Assembly: GCF_042648405.1 (NCBI RefSeq) | Contig: NZ_JBHRXV010000011.1 | Span: 682,001-746,000, forward strand | Direction of reading: 5' to 3' | Length of the DNA: 64,000 bases | Origin: Sphingoaurantiacus capsulatus | Lineage (GTDB): Bacteria > Pseudomonadota > Alphaproteobacteria > Sphingomonadales > Sphingomonadaceae | Part shown: positions 56,433 through 64,000 of the stretch, piece by piece | Layout of the letters: each line of letters starts with the position of its first letter | Numbering within the stretch: the stretch's first letter is position 1 | The notes under the pieces: model-generated | Databases searched by the model: none | What the model was told of the DNA's origin: nothing | What the model saw: the letters and a program-made list of their open reading frames with translations, nothing else | Translations under genes and position numbers: made by a program

Positions 56433-56540
56433 ATGGCCCGCAAGCGCAAGCCCACCGTCAAACGCGAACGCCGCCTGCTGGTGGCGGGCGGCGTCGCGGG
56501 CGCGCTGCTGCTCGCCTTCCTAATCTGGGTGTCAGCCTAA
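56433..56540 (+). CDS. 35-residue basic single-helix membrane protein
   Basis: MARKRKPTVKRERRLL, then one hydrophobic helix (VAGGVAGALLLAFLIWVSA) to the end. A positively charged N-terminus with a C-terminal helix, similar in plan to the 50-residue protein at 23934. Ribosome site weak (GGAGG about 15 bases upstream). The last four bases overlap the convergent gene ending at 56537. Confidence 0.5.
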   Translation: MARKRKPTVKRERRLLVAGGVAGALLLAFLIWVSA

Positions 56541-56920
56541 TCGCCCGCCGGCCGGGCGAGACCGCCCATCTGAAGCTGCCAGTCGCGGAATTCGATGGCG
56601 ACGATGCCGGCCTTCACCGCCGGATCCTCCTCCAGCGCCCGCCGCACCGCGCCCCGGTCGACATCCAGCGTGAACACCGACAGGCCGAGTACCGGCTCGC
56701 CTTCGAATCGACCGCCGGCGATCAGGACGCCTTCACGCGCAAACTGCTGATAGAGGCGCTGGTGTGCGATGATGAGGGCGCGATTGGCCGGATCATGCGC
56801 CTTTGCGAATTCGGGGCCGGGCCGGTTGAACACCGTCATGTGCGACACAGCGGCCGGCGCAGGCTGCGCCACCGCCGGCACCGCGCTGAGCAGCGCCAAT
56901 GTCAGAAGCAGATATTTCAT
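56537..56920 (-). CDS. exported YciI-like protein
   Basis: It encodes 127 residues from the ATG at 56920 (AAGGA upstream). The signal peptide MKYLLLTLALLSAVPAVAQ precedes a YciI/DGPF-like ferredoxin-fold domain: RALIIAHQRLYQQFAREGVLIAGGRFEG...LGLSVFTLD and VKAGIVAIEFRDWQLQMGG. Most YciI relatives are cytoplasmic, so a secreted version is unusual. The His of the HQRL region and an Asp are candidate catalytic residues. The function is unknown. Confidence 0.78.
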   Translation of the reverse strand: MKYLLLTLALLSAVPAVAQPAPAAVSHMTVFNRPGPEFAKAHDPANRALIIAHQRLYQQFAREGVLIAGGRFEGEPVLGLSVFTLDVDRGAVRRALEEDPAVKAGIVAIEFRDWQLQMGGLARPAGD

Positions 56921-56963
56921 TCGCCATCCTTCCATTCACCGGAGGATGGCGACGCTGCCTGCG

Positions 56964-59615
56964 TCAGCCGAGCCGGGCGAGCGCGGCGCGAAGCCGCTGC
57001 GCGTCCGCCTGCAGCGCCGCGAGCCGGTCGCGATTCTCCTCGACCACCTCGGGTTTCGCCTTGCTGACGAACGCTTCGTTGCCGAGCCTGCCGGCGATGC
57101 CCGCCGCGTCCTTTTCGGCCGTGGCCACCGCCTTCTCCAGTCGTCCGCGCTCCGCCGCGATGTCGATCACGCCTTCGACGCTCAATGACAACGTCACGCC
57201 GTTTCCGACCACCTGGAGGCGCGCGCCACCATCTTCCGGCGCCGATACTAGGCGGATGCTTTCAAGGCGGGCGAGGCGCGCGACGAATGGGGCGTATTTT
57301 TCGATGCGCGCCGCGACAACCGGGGTTTCGACCTGCGCCGTGGTGACCAGCTTGGCGCTGGGCGGCACGTTCAGTTCATTACGTGCAGCGCGAATCTCGG
57401 TGACGACCTCGATCAGCCAGTCGATGTCGGCCGCGGCCTCGGCGTCGATCGAGTGCGCGTCCGCCTCGACCCATTTGGCGAGGATCAGGTCATAGGGCCG
57501 CTCGCCGAGCGCGTGCCACAGCTCCTCGGTGATGAACGGCATCACCGGGTGCAGCATGACGAGGATCTGGTCGAGCGCCCAGCCGGCGACCTTGCGCGTC
57601 TCGTCCGCCGCCGGGCCAGTGGCGCCGTCGGCGAGGATCGGCTTGGTCAACTCCAGATACCAGTCGCAGAAGCGGCTCCACGTGAACTGGTAGATGGTGT
57701 CGGCATAGGCATCGAAGCGGAACTCGGCCATCGCAATGTCGAGCGCTTGGCTCGTCTTCGCCACCTCGCCGATGATCCAGCGGTTGACCGGCAGGGTCGC
57801 ATCGGGCGCGCCGATCTGCTGCGAGGCGCCGATGCCGTTCGACTGCGCGAAGCGGGCGGCGTTCCACAGCTTGGTGCCGAAGTTGCGATAGCCCTCGACC
57901 CGCTTCTCGCTGAGCTTGATGTCGCGGCCCTGCGTCTCCATCGCGGTCAGGGTGAAGCGCAGCGCGTCGGCGCCATATTGGTCGATCAGTTCGAGCGGAT
58001 CGACGGTATTGCCGCGCGACTTGGACATCTTCTGCCCCTTCGCGTCGCGGACGAGGCCGTGGCAGTAGACGGTGTGGAACGGTACTTCCTTCATGAAGTG
58101 CATGCCCTGCATCATCATGCGGGCCACCCAGAAGAAGATGATGTCGAAGCCGGTGACCAGCACCGAGTTCGGATAGTAGCGATCGACCTTGTCGTTGTTC
58201 TCCGGCCAGCCGAGCGTGCCGAACGGCCACAGGCCCGACGAGAACCAGGTGTCGAGCACGTCGGGGTCGCGGGTCAGCGCCTTGTTGCCGGCTTGCTGCT
58301 GCGCCTCGGCCTCGGTTTCGGCGACATAGACATTGCCGTCGGTGTCGTACCACGCCGGGATCTGGTGCCCCCACCACAGCTGGCGAGACACGCACCAGGG
58401 CTGGATGTTCTCCATCCAGTTGAAATAGGTCTTTTCCCAGGTCTGCGGCACGAACTTCGTCGTGCCGGCGCGCACCGCCTCGATCGCCGGCTTCGCCAAG
58501 GTCGCGGCGTCGACATACCATTGGTCGGTCAGCAGCGGCTCGATCGGCACGCCCGAGCGGTCGCCGTAGGGCATCTGGATCGTCTTGTCCTCGATGCGGT
58601 TGACGAAGCCCACTTCCTCCATGTCGGCAACGACCGCCTTGCGCGCGTCGAACCGGTCCATGCCGACATATTTCGCCGGGATCAGGCCGTCGCTGGTCTG
58701 CTGCACCTTGCCGTCGAAGTCGAACATGCTGAGCATGTCGGCCGCGGCGATGCCGGCGCGCTTCCCGACCTCGAAATCGTTGAAGTCATGGCCCGGCGTG
58801 ATCTTCACCGCGCCCGAGCCCAGCTCAGGGTCGGCATGTTCGTCGGCCACGATCGGGATCAGGCGGCCGGTCAGCGGCTGGCGGATGTTCTTGCCGATCC
58901 ACGCCTTGTAGCGGTCGTCGTCGGCGTTCACCGCCACGGCCATGTCGGCGAGCATCGTCTCGGGTCGCGTCGTCGCGACGACGATCTCGCCCGATCCGTC
59001 CTCGAGCGGATAGCGGAAATGGGTGAAGCTCCCCTGCACTTCCTTCTGCTCGACCTCGAGGTCGGAGATGGCGGTGCGCAGCTTCGGGTCCCAGTTGACC
59101 AGCCGCTTGTCCTTGTAGAGCAGCCCCTGCCGGTAGAGGTCGACGAACACCTTGAGGACGGCCTGGTTGAAGCCCTCGTCCATGGTGAAGCGCTCATGCG
59201 CCCAGTCGCACGACGCGCCGAGGCGGCGCAGCTGACGGGTGATGGTGCCGCCCGACTGCTCCTTCCAGTCCCAGACCGTCGAGACGAACGCCTCGCGGCC
59301 CATGCCCTGACGCGTCAGGCCCTGCCCGGCGATGGTGCGCTCGACCACCTGCTGCGTGGCGATGCCGGCATGGTCGGTGCCGACCACCCACAGCGCGTCG
59401 CGGCCGCGCAGGCGGTGATAGCGGATCAGCACGTCCTGCAAGGTGTTGTCGAGCGCGTGCCCGATGTGCAGCGAGCCGGTGACGTTCGGCGGCGGGATGA
59501 CGATGGTGAACGGCTCGGCCTCGGGCCGCTCGGGGCGGAACGCGCCGCTCCCCTCCCAGTGCGGGTACCAGCGGGCCTCGATGTCGGCGGGCGAATAGGT
59601 CTTGTCGATCGTCAT
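56964..59615 (-). CDS. valS: valyl-tRNA synthetase
   Basis: It encodes 883 residues, normal length. Charges tRNA-Val. Class I signature PPNVTGSLHIGHAL (HIGH, about 41-54) and GQKMSKSRGN (KMSKS, about 521-530), with the editing domain between (TTRPETMLADMAVAV). The C-terminal coiled-coil arm (about 815-883, ERGRLEKAVATAEKD...) contacts tRNA. The large open frame on the opposite strand is an artefact of GC-rich codons. ATG start at 59615. Confidence 0.98.
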   Translation of the reverse strand: MTIDKTYSPADIEARWYPHWEGSGAFRPERPEAEPFTIVIPPPNVTGSLHIGHALDNTLQDVLIRYHRLRGRDALWVVGTDHAGIATQQVVERTIAGQGLTRQGMGREAFVSTVWDWKEQSGGTITRQLRRLGASCDWAHERFTMDEGFNQAVLKVFVDLYRQGLLYKDKRLVNWDPKLRTAISDLEVEQKEVQGSFTHFRYPLEDGSGEIVVATTRPETMLADMAVAVNADDDRYKAWIGKNIRQPLTGRLIPIVADEHADPELGSGAVKITPGHDFNDFEVGKRAGIAAADMLSMFDFDGKVQQTSDGLIPAKYVGMDRFDARKAVVADMEEVGFVNRIEDKTIQMPYGDRSGVPIEPLLTDQWYVDAATLAKPAIEAVRAGTTKFVPQTWEKTYFNWMENIQPWCVSRQLWWGHQIPAWYDTDGNVYVAETEAEAQQQAGNKALTRDPDVLDTWFSSGLWPFGTLGWPENNDKVDRYYPNSVLVTGFDIIFFWVARMMMQGMHFMKEVPFHTVYCHGLVRDAKGQKMSKSRGNTVDPLELIDQYGADALRFTLTAMETQGRDIKLSEKRVEGYRNFGTKLWNAARFAQSNGIGASQQIGAPDATLPVNRWIIGEVAKTSQALDIAMAEFRFDAYADTIYQFTWSRFCDWYLELTKPILADGATGPAADETRKVAGWALDQILVMLHPVMPFITEELWHALGERPYDLILAKWVEADAHSIDAEAAADIDWLIEVVTEIRAARNELNVPPSAKLVTTAQVETPVVAARIEKYAPFVARLARLESIRLVSAPEDGGARLQVVGNGVTLSLSVEGVIDIAAERGRLEKAVATAEKDAAGIAGRLGNEAFVSKAKPEVVEENRDRLAALQADAQRLRAALARLG

Positions 59616-59768
59616 GCGGACCCTTTAGCGGCGCGTGGCGCGCAGGGGCAAGCACAGGCGACCAATGAACGGGCGCAAGGGCTCGACAAGCGGGCCCGCG
59701 CTTCGACCGGCGGCGTGGCAAAGCGCGCCCGCTGCCCTCATTCTCCCGACCGAGTGAGGGAAGACTAT

Positions 59769-60338
59769 ATGCGATATCTGATGCCCGCAGCGCTGCTCGC
59801 GCTCGCCGCTGCCGCACCGGCACCGATCAAGGCCGACAAGGCGGCGTCGATGCTGATGGACGGCCACTGCACCGACGCGGCGTGGACGCGCGCGAAAGGC
59901 CATGACATCGGCCACGGCGCGAACCTGAAGATCGCCGCCGACGCCGACTTCGTTTGGCTGTGCGTGACGCCGCCCGCGGAAAGCTACGCCACCGCCGACC
60001 TCTATCTCGTCGACAAGGCCGGCGCGATCCACAACCTCCACGCCTCGGCGCAGCTCGGCGAGCGGGTGAAGGGCGCGAGCGGCTGGCCCGACTATGTCTG
60101 GGGCAACAATGTCGGCTGGTACGGCAACCCGGTCGCCTTCAGCGGCGCGCGCGAAGGCCGCGTGCAGTTCACCCCGTCGAAGGGCCGCGAGCTGCAGATC
60201 GCCCGGTCGAAATATCCGGGCGACCGCTGGACGCTGATGCTGGAAGTGCGGGCGCTCGGCGCGGCGAATACGGAGACGGTGTTTCCGGCGGGCGCGAAGG
60301 AAGACGACACCAAGACCTGGGTGACGGTGCAGCTTTAG
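59769..60338 (+). CDS. exported protein with CBM9/DOMON-like beta-sandwich
   Basis: It encodes 189 residues; GAGGG lies eight bases upstream of the ATG. The signal peptide is MRYLMPAALLALAAAAPAP. The rest has the outline of a CBM9-like sugar- or heme-binding sandwich: LMDGHCTDAAWTRAKGH, ADADFVWLCVTPPA, ADLYLVDKAGAIHNLHAS and the late RWTLMLEVRAL. Cys at DGHC and WLC may bridge. No catalytic residues. It lies between valS and the PopZ-like gene, groups that I recall as adjacent in related bacteria, so it may be an insertion. Confidence 0.65.
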   Translation: MRYLMPAALLALAAAAPAPIKADKAASMLMDGHCTDAAWTRAKGHDIGHGANLKIAADADFVWLCVTPPAESYATADLYLVDKAGAIHNLHASAQLGERVKGASGWPDYVWGNNVGWYGNPVAFSGAREGRVQFTPSKGRELQIARSKYPGDRWTLMLEVRALGAANTETVFPAGAKEDDTKTWVTVQL

Positions 60339-60420
60339 CGGGGCGGGGCGCGGCACGGCCCCGCCCTGCCCTGCGTCGCCCTGCCCCGCCCAGCCCCACA
60401 CCCCATCCCACCCACAAACC

Positions 60421-60487
60421 GTCATACCGGCGAAAGCCGGTATCCAGTTCGACGGCCGGCCTGGATACCGGCTTTCGCCGGTATGAC
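60421..60487. repeat. hairpin repeat (REPIN-like)
   Basis: ACCGGC-GAAA-GCCGGT stem on the left and its exact inverted copy on the right. It is the same class as 7311-7376. Located between the convergent gene ends at 60338 and 60551. Confidence 0.85.
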
Positions 60488-60550
60488 GGTTATGGGTGTT
60501 GCGACGTTGTGGACTGTCGGGGCTGTCGTGGTGTGACGTGCAGGCGACGC

Positions 60551-60979
60551 CTACCGCCGCGTCAGGCGCTCGACCTCACGGGTCACCACCCGCTCGACCA
60601 GCTCCGGCAGATGCGCATCCAGCCATTCGGCGAGCATCGGCTTCAGCATCTCGCGCACCAAGCCCTCAAGCGTGTGATCCGCGCCTTCGTAGCCGCGCAC
60701 CGACAGGCCCGACAGCGCCGACAGCGACTGCGAGGCCACCGCCGCGGTCGACGGCGATACCAGCCCCGGCCCGGCGGTCAGCTCGGGCAGCGGCTGCGTC
60801 AGCTCGAGCACGTCGGCGGCGGGCGCGACGAAATGCTCGTCGGGCTCCGCCGGCTGCGGCTCGGCGACCGACAGCGTGCCGTCGCCCGCGGGCGCGGCGT
60901 CGGCCGGCTCTTCGGTGATGATCCGGCGGATGGAGGCGAGAATCTCCTCCATCGACGGGTCGTTCTTGGTCTCTGCCAT
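60551..60979 (-). CDS. PopZ-like polar organizing protein (DUF2497)
   Basis: It encodes 142 residues from the ATG at 60979. N-terminal helix NDPSMEEILASIRRIITEEP (about 6-25) and C-terminal helices LEGLVREMLKPMLAEWLDAH and LPELVERVVTREVERLTRR, separated by a long Pro/Ala/Glu-rich disordered linker. This is the layout of Caulobacter PopZ/DUF2497: a self-assembling pole matrix with an N-terminal partner-binding helix. The gene is near valS, as in Caulobacter. Fifteen bases after the TolC-family gene on the same strand. Confidence 0.88.
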   Translation of the reverse strand: MAETKNDPSMEEILASIRRIITEEPADAAPAGDGTLSVAEPQPAEPDEHFVAPAADVLELTQPLPELTAGPGLVSPSTAAVASQSLSALSGLSVRGYEGADHTLEGLVREMLKPMLAEWLDAHLPELVERVVTREVERLTRR

Positions 60980-60994
60980 GCGCGCCACTGTTAC

Positions 60995-62422
60995 CTAGTT
61001 GGCAGGCTTTGTCACCTCGGAGGGGGTGCTGGTCGAGCCCGACGCGGGGACACGGCCGTTGCCGCCCGCCCACTTGCCGCGAACGCTGTCGTAATAGACC
61101 TTCGGATCATAGGTTTCGACCGGCAGCGCGAGCGCCCTGGCCTCGACGCGGCCGAGCGCGGCGAGCAGCGCATAGCCGGCGACATATTCGTCGCGGCGCG
61201 CCGTCACGAGGTTGCTCTGCGCCAGCAGCAGTTCCTGCTGCGCGTTCAGCACGTCGAGGATGTTGCGCGAGCCGACCAGGTTCTCCTGCTGCGTGCCCTC
61301 GACGGCCAGCTCGTTCGAGCTGACCGCGACCTGCGCCGCCTCGATGGTCGCGCGCGCCGTCTGGATCTGCTCCCAGGCGTTGCGGACATTCTCGGTCACC
61401 TGCCGCTCGGAGACGACGATGTTCTCGACCGCCTGGCTGCGGCGCGCCTTCGCCTCGCGGATGCGCGAGGAAACGGCGCCGCCCGAATAGAAGGGCACGC
61501 GAAGCTGCGCGCCGACGCTCTGGCCGAAGTCGTTGATGCTGAAGCCCTGGTTCGCGTTCGAGCTGCCGAGCTGGGCGTTCTGATAGCCGATGTCGGTCTG
61601 CACGCCGAGCGTCGGCAGGCGGCCGGCCTCGGCGAGGCGCACGTCATAGCGCGCCGCGGCCTCGGCGTAGCGGGCCGAAATCAGCGCCGGGCTTTCGGCC
61701 TGGGCGATGTCGATCGCCTGCTCGACGGTGCCCGGCAGCGGCGGCAGCGGCGGCGGCGGCGCCAGCTCGACCGGCGCGCGGCCCACGGTGCGGCGATAGG
61801 CTTCGCGGCTGGCGGTCAGGCGGCCGATCGCCGCGATACGCTGGCTGCGGGCGTTGGCGAGCCGCGCGTCGCTCTGTGCAACGTCGGTGCGGGTCACGTC
61901 GCCGACCTCGAAGCGGTCGCGGCTGGCGCGGAGCTGCTGTTCGAGCACGCTCACCTGGTTGGTGTTGAGGTCGACGAGGCTCTGGTCGCGCAGCACGTCG
62001 TTGTAGGCGGTGACTGCGTTCAGCAGGATGCGATTCTCGGTGCCGCGAAGGTTCTGGCGGCCCGACAACACCCGCTGATCGGCGGCGCGCAACGTCGCGA
62101 TGTTGGAGCCGCCGGTGTAGACGTCCTGCGTGAAGCTGACGCCGGCATTGAACTGGCGCCCGTCATCGTCGAACTGCCCCGGCTCGCTGAAATCCTGGTT
62201 CAGCGTCGCCAGCGTGCCGAGCGTCGGCCGGAAGTTCGAATTGGCGAGCGACACCGATTCGTCGACCACCCGCTGCGCGGCGCGCTGCGCCGTCAGTTCA
62301 GGGTTGGTAAGATAAGCGGAGGCGAGCGCCTCCTGCAGCGTGTCGGCGCTTGCGGCGCCCAGCGGCGTCGTCGCCAGCAACGCGGCCACAGCGGCCCGAA
62401 CTGACCAGTTACGCTTCATCAT
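60995..62422 (-). CDS. tolC: TolC-family outer membrane efflux/secretion protein
   Basis: It encodes 475 residues (first of two tandem ATG codons). The signal peptide ends at AASA. Two structural repeats of the TolC family: TLQEALASAYLTNPELTAQR...DVYTGGSNIATLRAADQRVLSGRQNLR and VEQAIDIAQAESPALISARYAEAAARYDVRLAEAGRLPTLGVQTDIG...VPFYSGGAVSSRIREAKARRSQA, typical of type I secretion outer-membrane factors. A trimer spans the outer membrane and periplasm for drug efflux or type I secretion. The C-terminus is Gly/Ser/Thr-rich. Confidence 0.93.
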   Translation of the reverse strand: MMKRNWSVRAAVAALLATTPLGAASADTLQEALASAYLTNPELTAQRAAQRVVDESVSLANSNFRPTLGTLATLNQDFSEPGQFDDDGRQFNAGVSFTQDVYTGGSNIATLRAADQRVLSGRQNLRGTENRILLNAVTAYNDVLRDQSLVDLNTNQVSVLEQQLRASRDRFEVGDVTRTDVAQSDARLANARSQRIAAIGRLTASREAYRRTVGRAPVELAPPPPLPPLPGTVEQAIDIAQAESPALISARYAEAAARYDVRLAEAGRLPTLGVQTDIGYQNAQLGSSNANQGFSINDFGQSVGAQLRVPFYSGGAVSSRIREAKARRSQAVENIVVSERQVTENVRNAWEQIQTARATIEAAQVAVSSNELAVEGTQQENLVGSRNILDVLNAQQELLLAQSNLVTARRDEYVAGYALLAALGRVEARALALPVETYDPKVYYDSVRGKWAGGNGRVPASGSTSTPSEVTKPAN

Positions 62423-62448
62423 TTCCCACCGCTCTCTTCAGATCGATC

Positions 62449-63114
62449 CTAGAAAGTGAACTGCTTCGGGCGATCGAAGCCCGGAAGCGGCCGCACCGAA
62501 ATATCCGCGAACTCCGACTTGCCGACGGCGCCGCCGTAGACGATGCCGGACGCGCCGCGCTGGACGCCGTCCGCGTCGACGATGACGCCCACGACACGCC
62601 CGCCGTCCTTCAGCTGCGCCAGCAACGCCGGCGGCACCGCCGCGACGGCGCCGTCGAAGAACAACACGTCATACGGCCCCGACTGCGGCCATCCCCCGGC
62701 CAGCGGGCCTTCGACGACGGTCGCGTTGTCCGCGCCCTCGGCGTCGAGATTCGTCCGCGCCGTCGCGGCCAGCGCCGTGTCGCTTTCCAGCGCCACCACC
62801 TCGCGGACGAGGCGGGCAATCACCGCGGCAGCGTAGCCGGTGGCGGCGCCGACGACGAGCACGCGCTCATGCGCCTTGAACGCGCCGCCCATCAGCAGCT
62901 GGCCGAACGCCATCGGGTCCATCAGGTAGCGGCCCGGCGCGATAGCCAGATCCTCGTCGACATAGGCGAGGCCGGCGCGGTCGGCGGGAACGAAGCGCTC
63001 GCGCGGCGTGGCGGCAAACGCCTCGACCACACGCGGATCGCTCACCCCGGTCGGGCGCAACTGGCAGTCGATCATCGTCTGCCGCATCTCGTCGAAGCTG
63101 GGCTGCTGGTTCAC
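62449..63114 (-). CDS. protein-L-isoaspartate O-methyltransferase family protein
   Basis: It encodes 221 residues from the GTG at 63114 (NQQPSFDEMRQTMIDCQLRP). The upstream open frame overlaps the tRNA and is rejected. Family motifs: MIDCQLRPTGVSDPRVVEAF, RERFVPADRAGLAYVDEDLAI, HERVLVVGAATGYAAAVIARLV (SAM motif I) and YDVLFFDGAVA. True Pcm enzymes have TGSGY-like motif I; here GAATGYAA is a variant, so activity on isoaspartate is uncertain. It is 26 bases before tolC on the same strand and probably cotranscribed. Confidence 0.9.
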   Translation of the reverse strand: MNQQPSFDEMRQTMIDCQLRPTGVSDPRVVEAFAATPRERFVPADRAGLAYVDEDLAIAPGRYLMDPMAFGQLLMGGAFKAHERVLVVGAATGYAAAVIARLVREVVALESDTALAATARTNLDAEGADNATVVEGPLAGGWPQSGPYDVLFFDGAVAAVPPALLAQLKDGGRVVGVIVDADGVQRGASGIVYGGAVGKSEFADISVRPLPGFDRPKQFTF

Positions 63115-63256
63115 GCTAATCCGTCCCACTTGGCGGGGTGATCTATATTCATAACACACCCCAAATGCAATCGCCGTGAAATTAGGCGTCGCCGCATTTA
63201 GCCGCGCACGTTGCAACCGCCAAGCTGCATTGCTAGATAGCGCGCCCACGCCCCGA

Positions 63257-63330
63257 GGCCCGATGGCGGAGTGGTTACGCAGAGGACTGCAAATCCTTGC
63301 ACGCCGGTTCGATTCCGGCTCGGGCCTCCA
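63257..63330 (+). tRNA. tRNA-Cys (anticodon GCA)
   Basis: Seventy-four bases. Acceptor stem GGCCCGA (63257-63263) pairs with TCGGGCC (63320-63326), discriminator T, CCA encoded. Anticodon loop CTGCAAA with GCA at 63289-63291. T-arm CCGGTTCGATTCCGG. It reads UGC and UGU codons. Confidence 0.97.
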
Positions 63331-63346
63331 ATTCGTCTCGGCGTTC

Positions 63347-63369
63347 ATGCCTGCTCAGCGAGCAGGCAT
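63347..63369. terminator. hairpin downstream of tRNA-Cys
   Basis: ATGCCTGCTC-AGC-GAGCAGGCAT, a perfect 10-bp stem starting 17 bases after the tRNA. No T-run follows; probably an intrinsic-like terminator or processing hairpin. Confidence 0.5.
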
Positions 63370-63467
63370 CATGCCAAGTGCCAAACCCTTGATTTAATTG
63401 AAGTCATGCGTCGGAATCCCGACGCTTCGCTGTTCGCGGGCGGACAATAGTGTCCGATATCGGGCGC

Positions 63468-64000
63468 TTAGCGTGAAGCGTAACCGCCGAGCTGGTAGGA
63501 ATCGACGAGGCCGTTCCTGACGATGCAGATGAAGCGCTCGCTGCTGATCTGCCGCTGCATATTGCCGCCGACCTGCTCGCTCTTGGCGATTTCGACGAGG
63601 CCGCGCACCCGCACCTCGTTGCCGCGCCCGTCGACGTCGTAGATGTCGCGGATGCTGGCGCTGGTGCCGTAGGTGCGTGCCTGCCGCTCCGCCTCGTCGC
63701 GGCATTCGTCGACGGCGATGTCCTCGCGCCGGTCCTGCCTTGTGCCACCATCGCGGCGGCGGTCCCAGTCGCGGTCGCCCCAGCCGTCGTCGTCATTGTC
63801 GCGGTCGCGACGGGCCGAATTGGCGATGGCGACAGCTGCGCCGACCACCGCGACGGTGGCGATCACCTCGCCGGCCGAGACGCGGTTGCGGTGATAATAG
63901 CCGTAGCCGCCGTAGCGCCCGCGATGGCCATAGCCGACGCCGTAACCAAAGCCGCCGCCCCCGCGCCGCCAGCCCGCTTCGGCGGCGGTGGGCGTGAAGG
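63468..64000 (-). CDS. glycine/tyrosine-rich envelope protein (5' end outside window)
   Basis: The frame is open to the right edge. The visible 177 residues begin FTPTAAEAGWRRGGGGFGYGVGYGHR, Gly/Tyr/His-rich, followed by a hydrophobic segment VIATVAVVGAAVAIANSARRDR (membrane anchor or glycine-zipper type), a charged Asp/Arg region, and a C-terminal domain with DECRDEAERQARTYG...SEQVGGNMQRQISSERFICIVRNGLVDSY. Two Cys may pair. Such proteins are frequent in sphingomonads and unnamed. An internal GTG at 63866 is not the likely start. Confidence 0.75.
   Translation of the reverse strand, partial: FTPTAAEAGWRRGGGGFGYGVGYGHRGRYGGYGYYHRNRVSAGEVIATVAVVGAAVAIANSARRDRDNDDDGWGDRDWDRRRDGGTRQDRREDIAVDECRDEAERQARTYGTSASIRDIYDVDGRGNEVRVRGLVEIAKSEQVGGNMQRQISSERFICIVRNGLVDSYQLGGYASR

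Noticed and set aside
57453..60338. 961-codon open frame on the forward strand
   Set aside because: It lies antisense to valS, which has complete HIGH and KMSKS motifs. Only its end from 59769 is a real gene. Arg/Val/His-rich translation is typical of GC-rich shadow frames.
63176..63397. 74-codon frame over the tRNA
   Set aside because: It reads through tRNA-Cys; no independent support.

Overview
The window looks like the chromosome of a GC-rich alphaproteobacterium of the order Sphingomonadales (Sphingomonas or a close relative). The evidence is the carotenoid genes crtY-crtI-crtB-crtZ-crtW, an alphaproteobacterial LexA box (GAAC-N7-GAAC) at uvrA, the PopZ/DUF2497-TolC-Pcm group next to valS, and many GTCAT-hairpin-GAAA-hairpin repeats. 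The genus is an inference; no rRNA gene is present.

Layout. 0-2.4 kb: tail of a probable amidohydrolase, an IS30-family element inserted into a hairpin repeat, and a protein with a histone-H1-like Lys/Ala/Pro tail. 2.6-6.5 kb: SOS-controlled uvrA, with an AT-richer HNH nuclease gene coupled to it by an ATGA overlap. 6.6-17.3 kb: mostly exported or envelope proteins (beta/gamma-crystallin-like, SnoaL/DUF4440, EF-hand, S1/P1 nuclease, zinc metallopeptidase, aspartic protease), a flavin monooxygenase and a MOSC protein, separated by repeats. 17.3-22.4 kb: nrdB and nrdA (class Ia ribonucleotide reductase, neither subunit with an ATP-cone) and class I fumarase.

22.4-43.1 kb is a surface-polysaccharide locus. 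A beta-barrel protein, a Wzc-type tyrosine kinase, O-antigen ligase-like proteins, a methyltransferase, a Wzx-like flippase, a GT4 glycosyltransferase, a PaaK/CapK-like adenylating enzyme, an asparagine-synthase-type amidotransferase, a fused dehydrogenase, an alpha-barrel protein and a WecB/TagA transferase all run leftwards, mostly with overlapping ends. The initiating sugar-phosphate transferase follows at the left end. A Wza-type export protein, a PPP phosphatase and a transglutaminase-like lipoprotein lie at the right end. The core at about 31.6-35.9 kb is strikingly AT-rich, as expected for a horizontally exchanged, structure-determining segment.

43.7-50 kb: a penicillin-binding-type hydrolase and a metallo-beta-lactamase-fold protein with overlapping divergent starts, a methyltransferase, a VOC protein and uvrB. 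50-56.3 kb: a carotenoid cluster (crtW, crtZ, crtB, crtI, crtY) with the gene set for astaxanthin-type ketocarotenoids, beside a sulfotransferase that could tailor them. 56.4-64 kb: valS, PopZ-like protein, TolC-family protein, Pcm-family protein, tRNA-Cys and a glycine-rich envelope protein cut by the window end.

Most of the hairpin repeats sit in 3' intergenic spaces. None was seen between about 18.5 and 53.5 kb, the stretch that holds the polysaccharide operon and uvrB.
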